From Centropus unirufus (lineage: Eukaryota > Chordata > Aves > Cuculiformes > Centropidae): 64,000 bases of DNA. The stretch lies in the NCBI GenBank assembly GCA_013397695.1, contig VYZI01000169.1, positions 509,128-573,127 of the forward strand. The letters are read 5' to 3'. The translations under genes and the position numbers were made by a program. Below, one piece after another: positions 1 to 15,200 of this stretch. The notes under the pieces were generated by a model. The model was not told the DNA's origin. It ran no database searches and saw only the letters and a list, made by a program, of their open reading frames with translations. Position 1 is the first letter of the stretch; each line of letters begins with the position of its first letter.

Positions 1-61
1 TTTCTAAAACCAGAATGTTTTTGTTCAGCTTGAGGAATGCAATGAAAAAACTGCCTCTTAC

Positions 62-272
62 CACACTGGTCGAATTGTTTGGATGAGCCATCGTGGGAAG
101 CTGAGCTTTCTAGGCTTGTCCTGCTGAGGCCAATTCTCTTAAAATCTCCTGTGGTGTTCTCCTGAGGAGAAGCACTTTCAAAATCATTGCAGACATCTTC
201 ATCAGTCAGGGACGTAGATTCTGAGTCCAGAGCTCCAAGAGATGAAACACTTGCTCGGTCTGAATTTTGATC
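62..272 (-). CDS. DENND4A: DENND4A coding exon C21 (residues 1354-1423), last exon in window
   Basis: The acceptor CTCTCAG ends at 273 and the donor GTGTG|GTAAGA follows 62. It encodes DQNSDRASVSSLGALDSEST, SLTDEDVCNDFESASPQENT and RIGLSRTSLESSASHDGSSK. It aligns with the family until about DGSSK, after which the last residues (QFDQC) diverge. It ends in phase 1, so the protein continues in an exon left of the window. Confidence 0.92.
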
Positions 273-3200
273 CTGAGAGAAGAAAAGAAATTCCACAGAG
301 AATTGAAATGCAAAACTATTTCTACAAATAACTAGCAGCCTTCTTTGTCTCAGGAAATTCAAGGTATGAACTTCCCTCCTCGAAAAGCCACTCAGCTCAG
401 GTCTGTATTGAGAATGAATGTGAAACAAGGTGATTTCTCTCGGGATTAAATAGCTGCATCAGGATTCCTTCAAGAGTCTGTAGGAATGCATTAGGATAGG
501 CAAGGCATCATTGATGCTTTAATTAACTACTCTCAGACGGTTCCTAAGCACACTAAGAAAATAAACAACCAGCAAACTGAAGTGAGTGTTGGCTTGAGCT
601 GGTAGGAGCAAAGAACAAATGACCTCCGTTCAAAAGGAGCCTTAAATCACTTTGGTAAGCGATGCAAGAAGATTTATCTTGTCTTCATAAAAGCTATAAA
701 GATTTAAAAACATTACTGTTTATCTAAGTAATTTTTCTTTAGCTAATGAAGGGAATGCAGAGTAGCATTTTCTGCCCTGTCACCACACTACCGTATACTT
801 TGTTTTTCCCATTAAATACACTCTGAACCCAAGCTAGGGTGACATTTTGTTTCATCCAAGACAAACTTAGGGTCCTGGAAATTAAAATGTGAATTAAAAT
901 GTGAATTAAACAATTTAAAATTAAATTAAAGCAATGCATGGTCTACCATGATACATGTCATTCAAACGGGGGATTCACCACATAGGACTCAGTGATTGAA
1001 GTGTTACAAAGTTTCTTCCATAATTTATAGGGGGTGCAAGAAGTGATTATTAAAGTTTACCTTTGAAGATGCAGCATACGTTGTAAATTTTGAGTACCAC
1101 TTGCTGGCCTTCTCTGCCACCCCTTTCCCAGCAGAAAACATGCTGCTTTTTAGAACATCAAGCTTTGGTGTCAACAACGTATCCAAGTTGAACGACGGTG
1201 AGGACACAAGTGTTAACGCCCCGCCAGCATCCTGAGGCTGCTCCTTCGCCGGGCTGTTCGGGGAATAAGCTGGGGAGGACCAAAGCCTGTCCCTCGGCTT
1301 CTCTTCATTCCTTGCATGATAACTCTTGGATTTGGTAAGACCAGATGGCCTTGGGGAGTTTGGGGGAAGGCTGGACCTCCTACAAGGTTGGATGGCTGTT
1401 GGGCTCTTTTTGTTAGTGTTTCTGTCATCATAAGGTTTTTGCAACTCAATGCTCGGGGCACGACTCGACAAAGGGCTGCTCATATTGTTCATGTACATGA
1501 CTATTTCTTCAGCTAAGTCTCGCCTGGCAGATGGAGTAGAAACACTTCTATCATCTTCCTCATCATCATCCTCTTTCTGCTGTTCTGTCTCGGCAACCAG
1601 CAGGGACAGTGGATCAAATCCAGTTTCAACATCTGTCTTTTCAACTGGTTTTACTGGAAAGCTGCTCTTTCTTTGCAGCCTTCTAGATTTTTCACTGGAG
1701 GATTTCACTGCTGTAGGTGTTTCAGGTTCTGCATCCAAGTCTTCCAGATCAAAGATAACAGGAGACTCTGTTTTATCTGTAAAACTGACATCAAAAGCTG
1801 CATCTTCATCGCTAGATTCTTTCTCCAAGCTTTCTCTCTTAGATCCTAAAGAGGAAGTTCTGATATCAAGAGTCTTTGGCCTTATGTTCTTCTGTAACGC
1901 ACTAGATAGGATTTTGGCATCAGCTCCTAGTTTTTCAACAATTTCTCCAGGGTTTGGGTCCTGATTCATTCTATTTAGCATGAGTCCCACCAAGCCATCT
2001 CCACTCAGGTTACGGCTCCTGCTTTCCCATGGTATTTCCCTTAAGTCAGGTTCTACTGCACTTTTGTGTCTCTTTCTTAAGGATGTACTTTTTATGACTT
2101 TTGCTTCACTGGCATCCTCAAAAGTTGATGTAAACAGCAAACCTACAGAGCTCTCTGAAAAAAAAGATGAAACAAGGTGATTTTATTTCTCGCTATACAA
2201 GAAAACAAAACCAAAGTGCAAGACCATGCAAATTGGTCTCATCTTCCAAACAGATTACAACAGAGATGGAATTCACAATGAGACAGACCTCATCGCTGCC
2301 TACAACTGCATGAAAGGAGGTTGGAGCAAGGTGGATGTTGTTGGTCGCTTCTCCCAAATGACAGGTGATAGGATGAGGGAGAATGGCCTCAAGCTGCACC
2401 AGGGTAGGTTCAGGTTGGACATTAGGAAAAAATTTTCTTTGCTGAAAGGATCATCAGGCACTGGCAGAGGCTGCACAGGGAGGTGGTGGAGTCCCCATCC
2501 TTGGAGGGGTTTAAAAGACGGGCAAGTGAGGTACTTAAGGACATGTTTTAGTGGTAGATAGGTATGCTTGCACTCAATCTCGAAGGTCTTCTCCAACCTC
2601 ATGATTCTAAGATTCTATGAACTTGTGTGTTGATCATGACTAACTTTTAGGAAGGGTTAGGTGATAAATCCTTTAAAAGAGGTCACATATACAACTCAAG
2701 AGCACTTAGAGACTCCACCAAGAAAGTCTCAGTTGTAGTTAGTTTCCTCTTTTGGTGACACTTTGGTATGAAGAGGTTTGAAAGATGGAAACAGGAAAAG
2801 TATCTAGGGAATGGCAAAAAGTGCAACACTTTCTAATGTGACAAATTAGAGCCAGCAAAAAGATGTAAAAAGACAAGTCTCCATTGTTTTGCCAGAGTAT
2901 AATGATGTAGACTTTCAAGTACGACATTACAGTATTTCTAGCGCAACTGCCAGTATTATAACCAGATCTAACATTACTGAAAACTTGTGAAAATGGAAGT
3001 TTAATTCTACGGTCTAGAAACCTCTTATCCCTCCTGAAGAAATTCATCGTTGCTGAAGAGAACAAAGCAAAAAAGAGACCTAGGATTTTGCGAGCAGATG
3101 TTAACAATAGTGGGAAAAAAGTAAACAAAAAAACCAAATACCTGGAAATGCTGATTTTTGTGACACCACCCTGGCACAACATACACAGGCTCTAACTTAA

Positions 3201-6200
3201 ACCCACTCCCACAGATTTCATCAGCCACTGCCATTACAGCAATAAAATATTGGAGGTTTGTGTACAAAAGGACCTGGGCACCCTACCTGGACCTCATTAG
3301 AAGTGGAATACAGACACACAATTAAAAAAAAAAAAAAGTGGAATAAATAGTGCACAAGGAACGATATCTGTCCTCTTTCACTCACCTGTGCTATCTTCTG
3401 CTATGGTTTTGTCAACCGTACCATTGAGTTTCACTATGCTTGAAGTGGCTTTGTCATTACTTGAGTTCTGATAATTTAGTTTAGGTGGGCAATCCCCACT
3501 CTCTTTTGTGCTCTCCACTTCAGACACTGTGTATAGAGAAGAGACAGTTCTTTAAAGCAAAGCAACTTAATTTAATCTCAAGTTTCCATTACCTAGTAGA
3601 TGTTTGACATGGGATCAGGTGACAATATGTTGCACATAGCTCACAATGCACAGGCCAATATCTACTTGGGCAGAGGTTTTCAGGCTGGAACAAGCAAACT
3701 GTAGGTATTTAATTCCTTGCATTACCTTTATAATGGCAGCAAAGGAAAGGAAGCAAATGTAGTATTTATATTCATCTCCTTGTATGTGAAATTCTGCTCT
3801 CGGGTGGCCACCCAGAATAGAGAATTGCTTCTCCAAAGGAATTCAAGCAACTTAATAATGTCAAGTTGTGTTCGAAAGTGAAAAACATTTTCAGCACATT
3901 TATAACATTGCTATAGAGACCCACAAACTTGTCTTAATGATAGCTAAAGAATAACACAAAGTTTTCAGCAAAATTCACATTTTCTGTGTCCTCAGAATTT
4001 CATTAAACCTCAATGACTCACCTGCCATCTCACAGGTTTGTTCTTATGACCATGAGGATCACTTAAAGTTTTCAGGTAAACTGAATTAAAAAAATACTAA
4101 CGCTAGAAGGTAGACTGGTGAAAAGAAAGCACCAAAGTAGCTTCTTATGCCATGTTTTTCTATACTTTTACAACATTTCCACGTGACAAGGCGATAAGTC
4201 AACTCAAATGGTAGGGAAAAGCACATTGAAAAAATTAAGTAATGATATTATCAGGAGAACGGTTGTTATGAAAGGTGCTTTCAACGAATCTATAATACTT
4301 ATACATTTTTACTACACAATCTAACGTGCTATAGGCTCACACAAACTCTGTGCTGCTCAGCTGCAGTTAAGTGAGCCACGAGCAGCAGTGGTAAAGTCTG
4401 AAGTGAAAAAAAAAAAAAAAACCAACAAACCACAGTCCACAGCAAATCCAAAGCCCTGCTCCTTTCTGATGCATCCCCTAAATCTGGAGAATTGCAGGGA
4501 GCTGGGTAATTTAGAACTCCTCTCAGGCCCACAAAAATTCAGCTGTTCTCCTTTTATGTGATTGATAAAGAAACCAGACTGGCAGAAAAGGCTTTCTGGT
4601 ATATTATGCCTATGAAGCAATTTCATTTTTTTAAAAGACAGAAAACTTGAACCCATAATTATCATTAAGCCTTTATATTACCCTATTTGAAACAGGAGGG
4701 AAAAAAAATCTGTCATTTTGAAAGCTAAATCATTAAACATCCAAAAAATTACATTTAGAGAAAAGAACTTAAGACATAGGCATAAACTGGCATCTCACAT
4801 ACACTCACAGCTGCCCCACGTGGTTTTAGCTGAAATCCCTCTTTACACACGACAAACAAGATCTCTCTGTTCAGAAGATACATACGAGAACTGGAGTCGC
4901 TCTCTCTCTTGTCCTCTTTTTGTTCTTGTATATCTTGAAGAGAAGTTTTCCCTTGCCTGCCTTCTTCCTTGAGTGAGGTGTTACTACCAAAGTCTGAAGG
5001 TCCCCCTAACAGCCAGGGCAATGACAGAAAATGATTGCAGGGTTCAACATCATGACATTGTTAAACAGAATAAATTGAATATCCACAGTACTTCAAAGGC
5101 CTCTTATCAAGTACATTCCAATTAACAGCGAACATTTAGCCACAAACTAAGCGAGCAAAATGATTGGCTTACTTGTACAGAATAAACATTGAAGTGATGC
5201 TCCACAGTATGAAATTAAAGGGATAGTTTGCAACATTTTTGTCTAAATACAGTACTAAAGCACTGGTGGCCTTTGATTCTGTTCTGTTTCTCAGAGTTAA
5301 TGTATGTAATTCTCACTGTTTTACTCTAGAGAGTAAAGAAATTGAACCAATGTAGCAGCCATAAGCAAGTTTGCGAAAGAAAATTAAAATCAAAATAAGC
5401 AATGCCACCCCAAAAATCCCTTGCAAATATTCAAGCCACTAAATGGTCCATTCTTGAGATAAAACACTCCTCTGATTGTAAATAATGTAGTCTGATTAAT
5501 TAATTTCAAAGCCTAAATTTACTTAAGGTGAGCATGGCTGTTGCTCTTCCAGGCTGTTATAAAGCATTAGCATAAAAATAAAGTGAATTAACAAAGCAGA
5601 GGAAGTTTCTGATCACTACAAATACTAAGTCAACACTTCAATGTCTTTAGTTGAGGTGAATCTGAAGTCTCCAGCACTCTCACAGCATATTTACTAAGTT
5701 TACTCTCACACAAGTTAGGAGATAACAGTAGGCACCTGTCTAGGATCAAGAGGGTGCAACACAGCTGAAATTCAGCTTCTTTCCCTCTGCACTGAATCTC
5801 TGCAGAGTAGGTAAAAGCCTTGTTGCTATTGTAAAGCTAACAAAATATTGTGGAATTTATGGAAAAAAAGCTTTTGGGGTTGCCTGAAGAGTCACCACAC
5901 ATTCTGGCTCTGTTTTCATGCAAAGAAATCTTGAAAAAATCAGACTACGTAAAAATTAAATATAGTTAATTTTATATATGACTTAGTAAAGGACTAATTA
6001 AACTTCCTTAGTTTACATGGTCTGAACTGTGACAAACATCGCTTGTTCTTTCACAGTGCTTTGTACAAATGGGTATCAAAAAAGTGGTTTATTAGGAAGG
6101 TCAGCTTCATGAAGAACAGGCAGAAATAATGGAGATTTGTTCAAGGTCATTCAGAAGGCTCGTAACAGAGCCAGAAGTAGGATTGTAGGCTCCTGAGTCT

Positions 6201-9200
6201 AGGAGAAATGCTGAAGGCATAAGGCCTTCGTATCTAGACTGTTTGTCAGGGCAAAGACTTATTTGTACTTATTTAGAATCATAGAACAGCCCTGGTTGGA
6301 AGACAATTCATATCACCTCACATTTATCCATTTATAGTGAAAAGGTCTTCTGAGGTCAAAGCTTTTTGATATCATTTTCTCCCTATCAAAATAAAGAAAT
6401 CAAGAAAAGGATGTGAATACCAGGAATGGCTGTATGGGAGGTGCTTGCTGGTAGCTTTTTCAAAGCTTTCTTGAACTGTGCTATTCCTAAAACAACGTTT
6501 CGTATTTTCATCCATAGGAAATAGCCACCTCGATTGCTTGAAGGCCATGTACTCTCCAAAACTGCCTGTTTTGGAAACATCGAAGTCAAACAAAGTCATC
6601 TGAAGGAACGGTCAGGTGTGAAATCATTAACTTCTACTACAAACTAAGTTACATTGGCAGTTATAAAGTTGACTTCTAAACCTACAGAAAGACAATGCCG
6701 TTACCACAGAATCATGGAACAGTTTGGGTTGGAAGGGACCATCGTCCAGTTCCAAACCCCCTGCCATAGAGACACCTCCCACCACACCAGGCCTCATCCA
6801 ACCTGGCCTTGAACACGTCCCAAGATGGGGCATCCACAGCTTCCCTGGGCAACCTGGGCCAGTGCCTCGCCACCCTCATCATGAAGAAATTCTTCCTAAT
6901 ACCTCATCTAAATCTTCCCCTCTCCCATTTAAAAGCCGTTCCCCCTTGTCCTACCAGTACATACCCTTGTAAAAAGTCCTTCCCCAGCTTTCTTGTAGCT
7001 CCCTTCAGGCACTGGAAGCTGCTCTAAGGTCTACCTGGACTCTTCTCCATTTATTCCCTTGTCCTATTATTCTGTCTTGTATTTATTCCCATTACTAGAA
7101 TTGATAGAATTACATCTGAACCACTTCCATATTTTGTTTGTTTCTATTTGCCCGGATAAAAATTCGTTTTTTTTCCTCTCTTTCCTCCTACTTACCTTAT
7201 TGTAGTAGCCGTAAGTAATGGCATTGGGGTCAACACCGGCTTTCTGCATTTCAAAAAGCACTCTCACCGCTAGCACGGGCTGCCCGTACTGCCCACACAG
7301 CTGCATGAGCACTCGGTAGCAAACCTAGAACACACAAAAGTTGGATTCATGCTTCTGTAGTCAAACAGGTACAAATGGAGAAAACAGAGGGATTATTTGG
7401 GGAATTCTGGGGTTGACTTATTTCACCTCATCAGGTGGATCTATTTTTTTCGTATGCATTTTTTGCAGCACATCATATGCAGTTCGTAGAGCCCGGACTT
7501 TGGAGTGGCACACTTTGACGTACGCAGGCAGGCAGATAAACCAGAGTCCATAGCAGTGACGTAACAAACACCTGGACCACATCTGTGGTATGGAGGAGTA
7601 CTTCTTAGCAATTTTATGTGCAGATTTAATTTCCTGTAAAGAACCAGAAAGATTATTTGTGCCTGTTGACATGAACGTTACACGAACCCACATGTTAAAA
7701 ACTGAACACGTGCCGCTATACTGACAGAAACTGCAACATTAAAGCAAGGAAAGGAAAATGGAAAGAAAATCAGAGTGATACAAAAAACAGTTGCTGTGCA
7801 ATATTCCTTCTCTAAAGACTTGTATTTCTTTAAATTTATGTGTCACTTTTGGACTGCATTTTTTCTAAGAAACATTTGAATATTAGAGCCCCTTTCAAAG
7901 CTCTGGATGGTAAAAAGCAATCAAAAAGCAGATGTGGAAGCCCAACAGTTCATGCTTGTGGCAAACAGCATGAAGAACATGGAAGCAATAGGGACAGCCC
8001 AACAAATAACAATCTGTGCGTGGGGTCCTGTATGACAATGTGCAGGGAAGCAGTGATAAACATCCACATTATGTGGGGGTTGCAACTGGGTGATCTTTAA
8101 GGTTCCTTCCAACCCAAACCATTCTATGATTCTGTAACCATGAGCATGGCTACCCTCTAGCCACCGTAGCAGGGAAGAGCCAGTATTTAGGCTGCAGCCA
8201 GTGCCAGTCAGTCTCTACGCCAAACTCAGGATGAAGGCAGCATGCTGGCACTTTCTGAAGCGCCTCATGGTACAAGAACACCTGCAAGTACCTGTTTAGT
8301 TCTTCTGAACATTGGCGATGGGCTGTTGGGACTACTGGCTTTTGAGGACAGTTTGTTATTGGGTGCGGTGAGAAATCCTTCAGGTCGCTCAAACAATTCT
8401 AGTTTTAATACCGGAAATCCATTGTAGCTGTAAGAGAAAAGTGTAACTTAACTCCTGTAAGGGAGTTCCAAAGGAAACACCTCCCACAACAGCAAATTAA
8501 ACCAATTACAGTTACACTGGATGCTACCCAGGAAATAGAAAATACAAAAGTAACATTTTGGGGGATTTACATGTGTTTACTGACACCTTTCACAAAGTGA
8601 TTTACTGATCTATCTGCACAATTTCATACATCTGCAGTCACTTAACCTATTATTTCAGCGTAAGCAACTTGAAGTGATACATTCATTCGCTTTCATAGCA
8701 TTGTCTTTAATTAACGTATCAAATGCATTACTATTGATTCTAGTTAATGAAAAAGAAATAATCTGAGTGGCAAAGGCCCTGGTTAAGGGGGCCTCTCACG
8801 TGAGGGAGACCTATAAAAATCAATAAGAATGACATCAAGCTATCTAAAAGATTAAATTAGATTTAAAAATGCCTCTCAGAATTAATGAAGAAACCAATAG
8901 ACAAACTCATTTGACATAATCACCAAGTTGGCAATGCCGGTTTTTCAGTGACTCTTTGAAATGTGCTCTCTCTTTCTAAGGAGCATCTGCAGCTCGTATG
9001 GTTACCAGTACCAGCAGGGCAACACACTGGGTCCATTCATTTCCATTTTACCGCAAAAAGTGAGCACAACGGAATATGAACACAGCCAGCTCCATGAAGT
9101 ACCATTGCTTCTGTGCATACGCACATACAAAGTCATTAAAACTTTAAAAGTGCTACACATGAGGCATTTTCCATACACATTTTTACTGGAGCAACACAAA

Positions 9201-12200
9201 GGCACAGAAAAAAAAAAAATCTGTGCATTGTGGTTATCACAAGAACGTACAAATTCAACACTAAGAGGGCCACTGTCAGATTTTGACTCCATCCCGCTGT
9301 GTCCTTAGGTTACCTGTATTGCAGAGGGTGCTCTTCACCATTTGGCAGGTGAGGGATCTCGGGGGGTGTTATGAACACCGTGTGCTCGCTCTTGTACGAC
9401 TCATCCAGCTCTATAAGTCGTGTTTCCCCCGTTCTGTCCATATCTACCTGGAAAAGCCGTGTTAAAAGTAGTTACCACTAATGCTGTATTTTCTACCATT
9501 AGAGCTGTATGGGAGAGCAGGGCCAAGTCTGTAATAGCCTCCAAGGACTGTATTTTAAAAGCAAGGGTGCTTTTTAAAGTTAGTGTGAGATAGCAAGTGT
9601 TACATCATTTTTGTAAACTTTACCCCAACACAATAATCAATGCTAAAAGACAGGCTCTGAATTGCCCATTTTCAGTTAAATACAATCAGCAGTTGTACAA
9701 AGAGGTTAATCTTCCTGAATAGAACCTTTTCTGGAACTGTTTCCAGCTGCAGCTATAACTTGAAATTGATTTCTAAATATGAAAATAAGAGCTGTTTTTC
9801 TTCCTCTGTTTTAACCACTGAAATCAATAACAAACGTTACCCAATTGTCTGATGTAGAACCTACAAACATCACTTACAGCAATTTCAGTCACTCACATTA
9901 TCATTAAGCTCATCCTGGTTTGCAGAGACTGCAGAAATACCCACGCACTCAGAGATAACAGAATAAAAAATTGTGGCCTCACTAAAATTAAGGGGAGATA
10001 AAGTAACTTTGTTTTCCCGAAAAAAAGAGAAATTATGATCTGAGAGGTGAAGAACAGCTTCATGTTTTTTTTTTTTTTCTCATCCAGATGATTAAAATCA
10101 ACAGTTGTACATGAGAAAATACAGCACATATTGGGTGGTCTTGTCCTCTCACAGCTAGGATAGAAATTCAGCTCATGGATAACAAAAACAACTTGTAATA
10201 ATACTGTAATCAAACATAGTTATGGATACACCTTTTTTTTTTTCAACTTTGTAACTGTCCGTTTGACCATAAATCTGCTTTCCTAGCCTGGTTGGTATAG
10301 AGAGAATGAGAAATTTGTGCTTCCCAAATTATTGCCCTTGCTTTCAAGACAGCAGCAGAGACCCTCCAAGGCTCCAGGCATCAAACTGTAGGATCAAGTG
10401 GGAGAAAACTGCCCAACAATTTTACTGCAAGAATTTCCTTCTGTTGTTTGAGACAAAAATAAGGAACCAACACAAAACTCAGTCGCTTCAAGTAAGATTT
10501 TGGGAATCTGTGAACTGTACCCCTTTGAGAAAAAAACAGCCAAGACTTTAACAACGCTGCAAGTTCGTGTTACAGAAACCACTTGGAACAGAGCAAATAT
10601 AACATATGTTAAACTCCACCTGCGAGCCTTCACTTGATACTCGTACTGGCATTTGTATTGGTTTGTCTCTCATCTCCTGTCCCCCGTTTTCTCCTCCAAT
10701 ACCTCATAACCACTGCTTCGCCTCGCAGGATGAGATGCATCTCCATCTCAAAAACTATTTATTTCGTAGAGCACAGAACATGCTTTTTATTCACATATTG
10801 CTACCCCCGGTGCACAGCTCAAATACTGTCATGGTTCACATTTATAGCTGTTATTTAAATGGGAACCAAATTACAGCCAAATAGGACTGAATATGCAACC
10901 TGTGGTGCCCAAGGATATACGTTCTTCATGCCTTGAGAGTTCATCAACAGAGAATTAACGTACAAAAACAAGTGTACTCCACAGCTCTCCCCCCTCCACT
11001 GAGGTGGAAATACATGAAGCAGTCTCAGTACGTCAGACCTTGAATATTTTAAATCTGATAAACAAAGAGGTGCTCTTAACTACACATATTCCTGTGGGAG
11101 ACAGATGGGAAGCATTAGCAAATTGCACCAGCGAAGCAGCAAGAACATATGGCTCCTGTACAGCAGAAATAAACAGAACCTTACTTGGCAATTTAAATAC
11201 AGCTAAGGATGCAAGAAACCCATAGATACAAGTTTCACCACTGAAATACAATAAAGCCAGTAGTTTAAATTGAGATAATCTTTGAATTCCTGGAAAAATG
11301 AAAGCTTGTGAGATAATCACACCATGTCTTTCCCCAGACAAAATGGGTAATCAACTACAATCATTGCTGTCTAGGATAAAATAACCCACAGAAGAGATTA
11401 CTCTTCAGCTTAAAGTAATTTATAGGTTATTTAAGGCCGAGCTTAGGTTATATTTTACAGATAACTAATTTCACAGCACATTAAATTTGTCTCAACCTAG
11501 TGGCCTAGAGCTACCCAAAAGGAAGTGTTGTATCATCTTTCAACTCATGACATCACTCTTCCACACATACCCTTTTCAGGGTCTGGTTCACACCAGTGAA
11601 AGATAGATTATATATAAACAAACATTCACTTTACTGGAATAATTGGTTCCAGTAGTCAAGCATCTTGGCTAAAGCTCTAGTTCGTAGAGCAGCCCTTGGT
11701 ATACTTTGATATCTTGACTTTGTATGTTGCTGTTAGGCATAGAATCAGAAACAAGAGAAATTAAGAAGCCAAGCAAGATAGACATGAGGCAAATGTATCA
11801 TTGTTCAAAGAAATCTTATATGGGAACACGCTCCCTTGTGTCAATGAAAACCTTGTTTCACTAGCAATTATAAAGCCATGGCAAATCTTAAGCCTGCAGT
11901 AATTCCAGTGCTAATCAATAATCCTGCAAACATCACAAAAATATTTGTAATTAAATCAATTTACAACCGAGAATACCTGCAACTTACGCTGTGGAGCTGT
12001 GAAGCACGCACATTTGTGAACTGCTACTAATAAAATATTGAGACTTGCAAAAGATAAAAAGAGCCCTAAATAACACTAGAAAATGCTTTTATATTTTCTC
12101 TCCAACCCAACTGCTTTCAGATTTGTTTTCAAAACAAGTCCTTTTACTTCTCCCGTACTTTCACAGCGGAAATAGCCATAAATAGGACCCGTAAATAGCT

Positions 12201-15200
12201 GTCCCCATGGTCTCCAGGGTTAATTCCTGTGGAACAAACAGCAGGTAACCTACTTTACAGGAAATCTGAGACAACTGTGCATTACTTAAACATCAGTGTC
12301 CCAGAATCCAGTGTCACAGGTAGCCACTGAGATGACAAGTAGGTGTGGAATTGCTTATAATATTCATAAACATTTCTTTCAAGTTACAATAGAAGCAAAC
12401 GGGGATCAGATAGCAGGTTTCAGTCAGGTTATCTGAAAAGAAAGACAAATGCAACAAAAATTCTGCCCCTGTGCTCAGCACTGGTGAGGCCATACCTCAG
12501 GTCCTGGGTTCGGTTCTGGGACCCTCACTCCAAGAAGAACCCTGAGGTTCTGGAGCGCATCCAGATTAGGAACAGAACCGGGGAAGGGGCTGGAGAACAA
12601 GGGTTACAAGGAGCAGCTCAGGGAGCGGGGGTTATTCACCCTGGAGAAGAGGAGGCTGAGGGGAGACCTTACGACTGCCTACAACTGCCTGAAAGGAGGG
12701 GGTGGAGAGGTGGGGGCTGGTATCTGCTCCCAAGAGACAGGTGATAGGACAAGAGGAATGGCCTCAAGCTGCACCAGGGCAGGTTCAGGCTGGACATGAG
12801 GAAAAATTTCTTCATTGAAAGGGTTTCTCAGGCTCTGGCAGCGGCTCCCAGAGAAGGGTGGAGTTCCCATCCCTGGAGGTGTTTAAGAGACAGGGAGATG
12901 AGGTACTTAAGGATCTGGTTTAGTGGCAGACGGGTATGGTTGGACTCAATGATCTTGAAGGTCTTGTCTTTCAAAATACAAGGACTTTTCAAAAGCTAAC
13001 ACACAACATACCTGTAACTTTTTAGAAAATAAGTTCATTGCAGTGCTCAACACCATAGTAAGGTTCACATCTTAGGCTTATTAAAGATCCTGAGTGGTAT
13101 TTCCACAGAATACTAAAAAAAGAAATACACTTTGAACTGGAAACTCCAGCATTCTGTGAGCTGCAGCAGAAATCCTAAGCTTATTTCAAGAAAAACACCA
13201 ACAGTGATTGGGCTGCACTTTCATGCTTTGTCACATAATCCTTAAACAACTGTTTTTCCTTCGCATTACAAATGAGACAATGACATGGAAAGAGACAGCA
13301 AGGTGTTCCCTACTGCAACACAAATACAACAGTGGAGTAACAGAACCCATGAAAGATGTCAGTTTATGGCAAAGCTTGTACGTGATGTTCAGAAATCCAT
13401 ACATTTCATGTCCATTAATATTAGATAACAGAGTCAGAAAAAATTCTTATCGGAGAGAAAGGTGTCAATATAAGCATTATGTTTAAAATATTGACACCAG
13501 CAAACTGGTTTTGAATTGGGGCAAGTAAGTGACTGCATTGTGAAAGAAAAGAGAATTTATCCAGATTCGTTTCACCTGAGTTTAATTATAAGGCACCTAA
13601 AAATTCTCCATAACTAAAGAACTGCTACTAGAAGGAATGGACAGCACATTGCTTAAAAAAAAAAGTCAAGGACCCTCCTATCTGTAATGATTAGAAAAAC
13701 AGTGAGACTATCTTTCATCGTGCTACTCCCTCAACCCCATTCCTAAATGTCTGCAGTAAATATTACACAATCAATAAAAATGCTTGTTTTTTATCTAAGC
13801 AGTACAATTACCTGATAAAGAAGTTCAAAGATACTACTATATAGTGATAATATTACACCTGTTACTACGGGCCAGTATCTCAGAGGCTTACATACATGCA
13901 AAAGCAATCTCTTCCTAGTTGTTCTCACGATATTATATATGGATCTTCAAGAATTTGAAGCAGAAAATGAAACAAAATCAAACAAAAAAGAAAAATGGAA
14001 GGTTCTAGTGACTAGAAATAAAAGTAGAAGAAAAGCATAGGCTTGCACTTATATATTCTGCTTGGCCTGTATCTGGTAACGTAAGAAACAGCAGGAGCTG
14101 AACTATGGGCAGAGGAAGAGGTGCTTACTTTATCTACGCAGTCATCAAAAAAGGCAAGGCTGGCATCCTTATCGCTGACAAAAGAGCATTCTTCAATGAA
14201 GCGAATGAACATTTGGGTTTTGGTCATCAGCGAGTAGAACTTCTGATGTGAGCGATCTCGACTCTTGAGGAAACCTGAAGCGAAATCAGAAGTGTGTAAG
14301 GAAACCCAAAACAAAGGAGCAATCACCAAAAATCAGCACACCACCTCCTAATGGGCAATAACCTTGCTGTAGCCTTTGCCACTGCTGTGCAGTGGTTTTC
14401 TGTATTTATTTTTCTAGCACCATACACAACACTAAGACCGCAAATGGTTTTTATTCTTTAATTAAAGATTAAAANNNNNNNNNNNNNNNNNNNNNNNATT
14501 ATCTAAAAGAATAAATTCACGTGCATAAATCAACTTGATGCCACTTCACCTTGTAGTTCAAAGAGAGAACTAGCATCTGTGGCTGTTTCAGAGGGTGCCT
14601 CTGTTATCGGCCTGAGGTAAGACCTGTAACCTTTTAGGATAGAGGCCATGAAACACAAGAATGCTTCTTGGATCTCTAAATCCAACAGATGCAATTTCTT
14701 CCCAGAATTAAAATCGTAGTCATTCATTGCTAATTCCATTAGGGCATCTTCTCTCGGTCTCTGTTGCACTGTGAACAAAAACAATGTTACAATGTTTCAC
14801 ATAATTTTCTTTTCCAATATTGGTAAAAAATTTCTTTGTCCTACTAGATTCACTGATCATTGAGCTCCATTAAGTTTGGAATAGATTAAAATATATTTGA
14901 TTAAATTCAATCATGACAAGGGCAATGGATTCAACTTGACCTTATACAACTTAAGTATCTTGCATTTGGTGTTATCCAGTGATATTCACCTTCTCAGCAC
15001 ATTGGTTACTACAGCAACAGAGAGAACCAGTATGGACAGAGCTTTAAAAAGCCCTCAAAGAAAGCTGTTTGTGAAAGCATATGAAATTCATACAAGAGCT
15101 GATTAAAACAGAACATTTTAGGGACAAATACATAGGTAGGATCTGTGTATTACTGTTTTTTTTTAACAGTGCCTTTCATTTCAAAGCATTCCCAGAAAGT

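Larger units (their letters stand above)
273..6420 (-). other. DENND4A introns between C21 and C17: non-coding content
   Basis: Introns at 273-1060, 2155-3385, 3527-4885 and 5006-6420 hold no exon that fits the family or the phases. They contain the CR1 pieces at 2272 and 6275, short A runs (3324, 4406) and otherwise unremarkable AT-rich DNA. Confidence 0.8.
6566..14128 (-). other. DENND4A introns between C17 and C12: non-coding content
   Basis: Introns at 6566-7195, 7325-7426 (only 102 bases), 7634-8291, 8428-9313 and 9448-14128. They contain CR1 copies at 6707, 8078 and 12380 and T or A runs near 10065, 10231 and 13653. I see no other feature in the 4.7 kb intron between C13 and C12. Confidence 0.8.

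Noticed and set aside
1449..1964. 171-residue plus-strand frame rich in Ser
   Set aside because: It is the antisense shadow of DENND4A coding exon C20; the poly-Ser run mirrors the acidic codon run on the coding strand.
2226..2561. 111-residue frame resembling a repeat-rich protein
   Set aside because: It is translated CR1 3' untranslated sequence.
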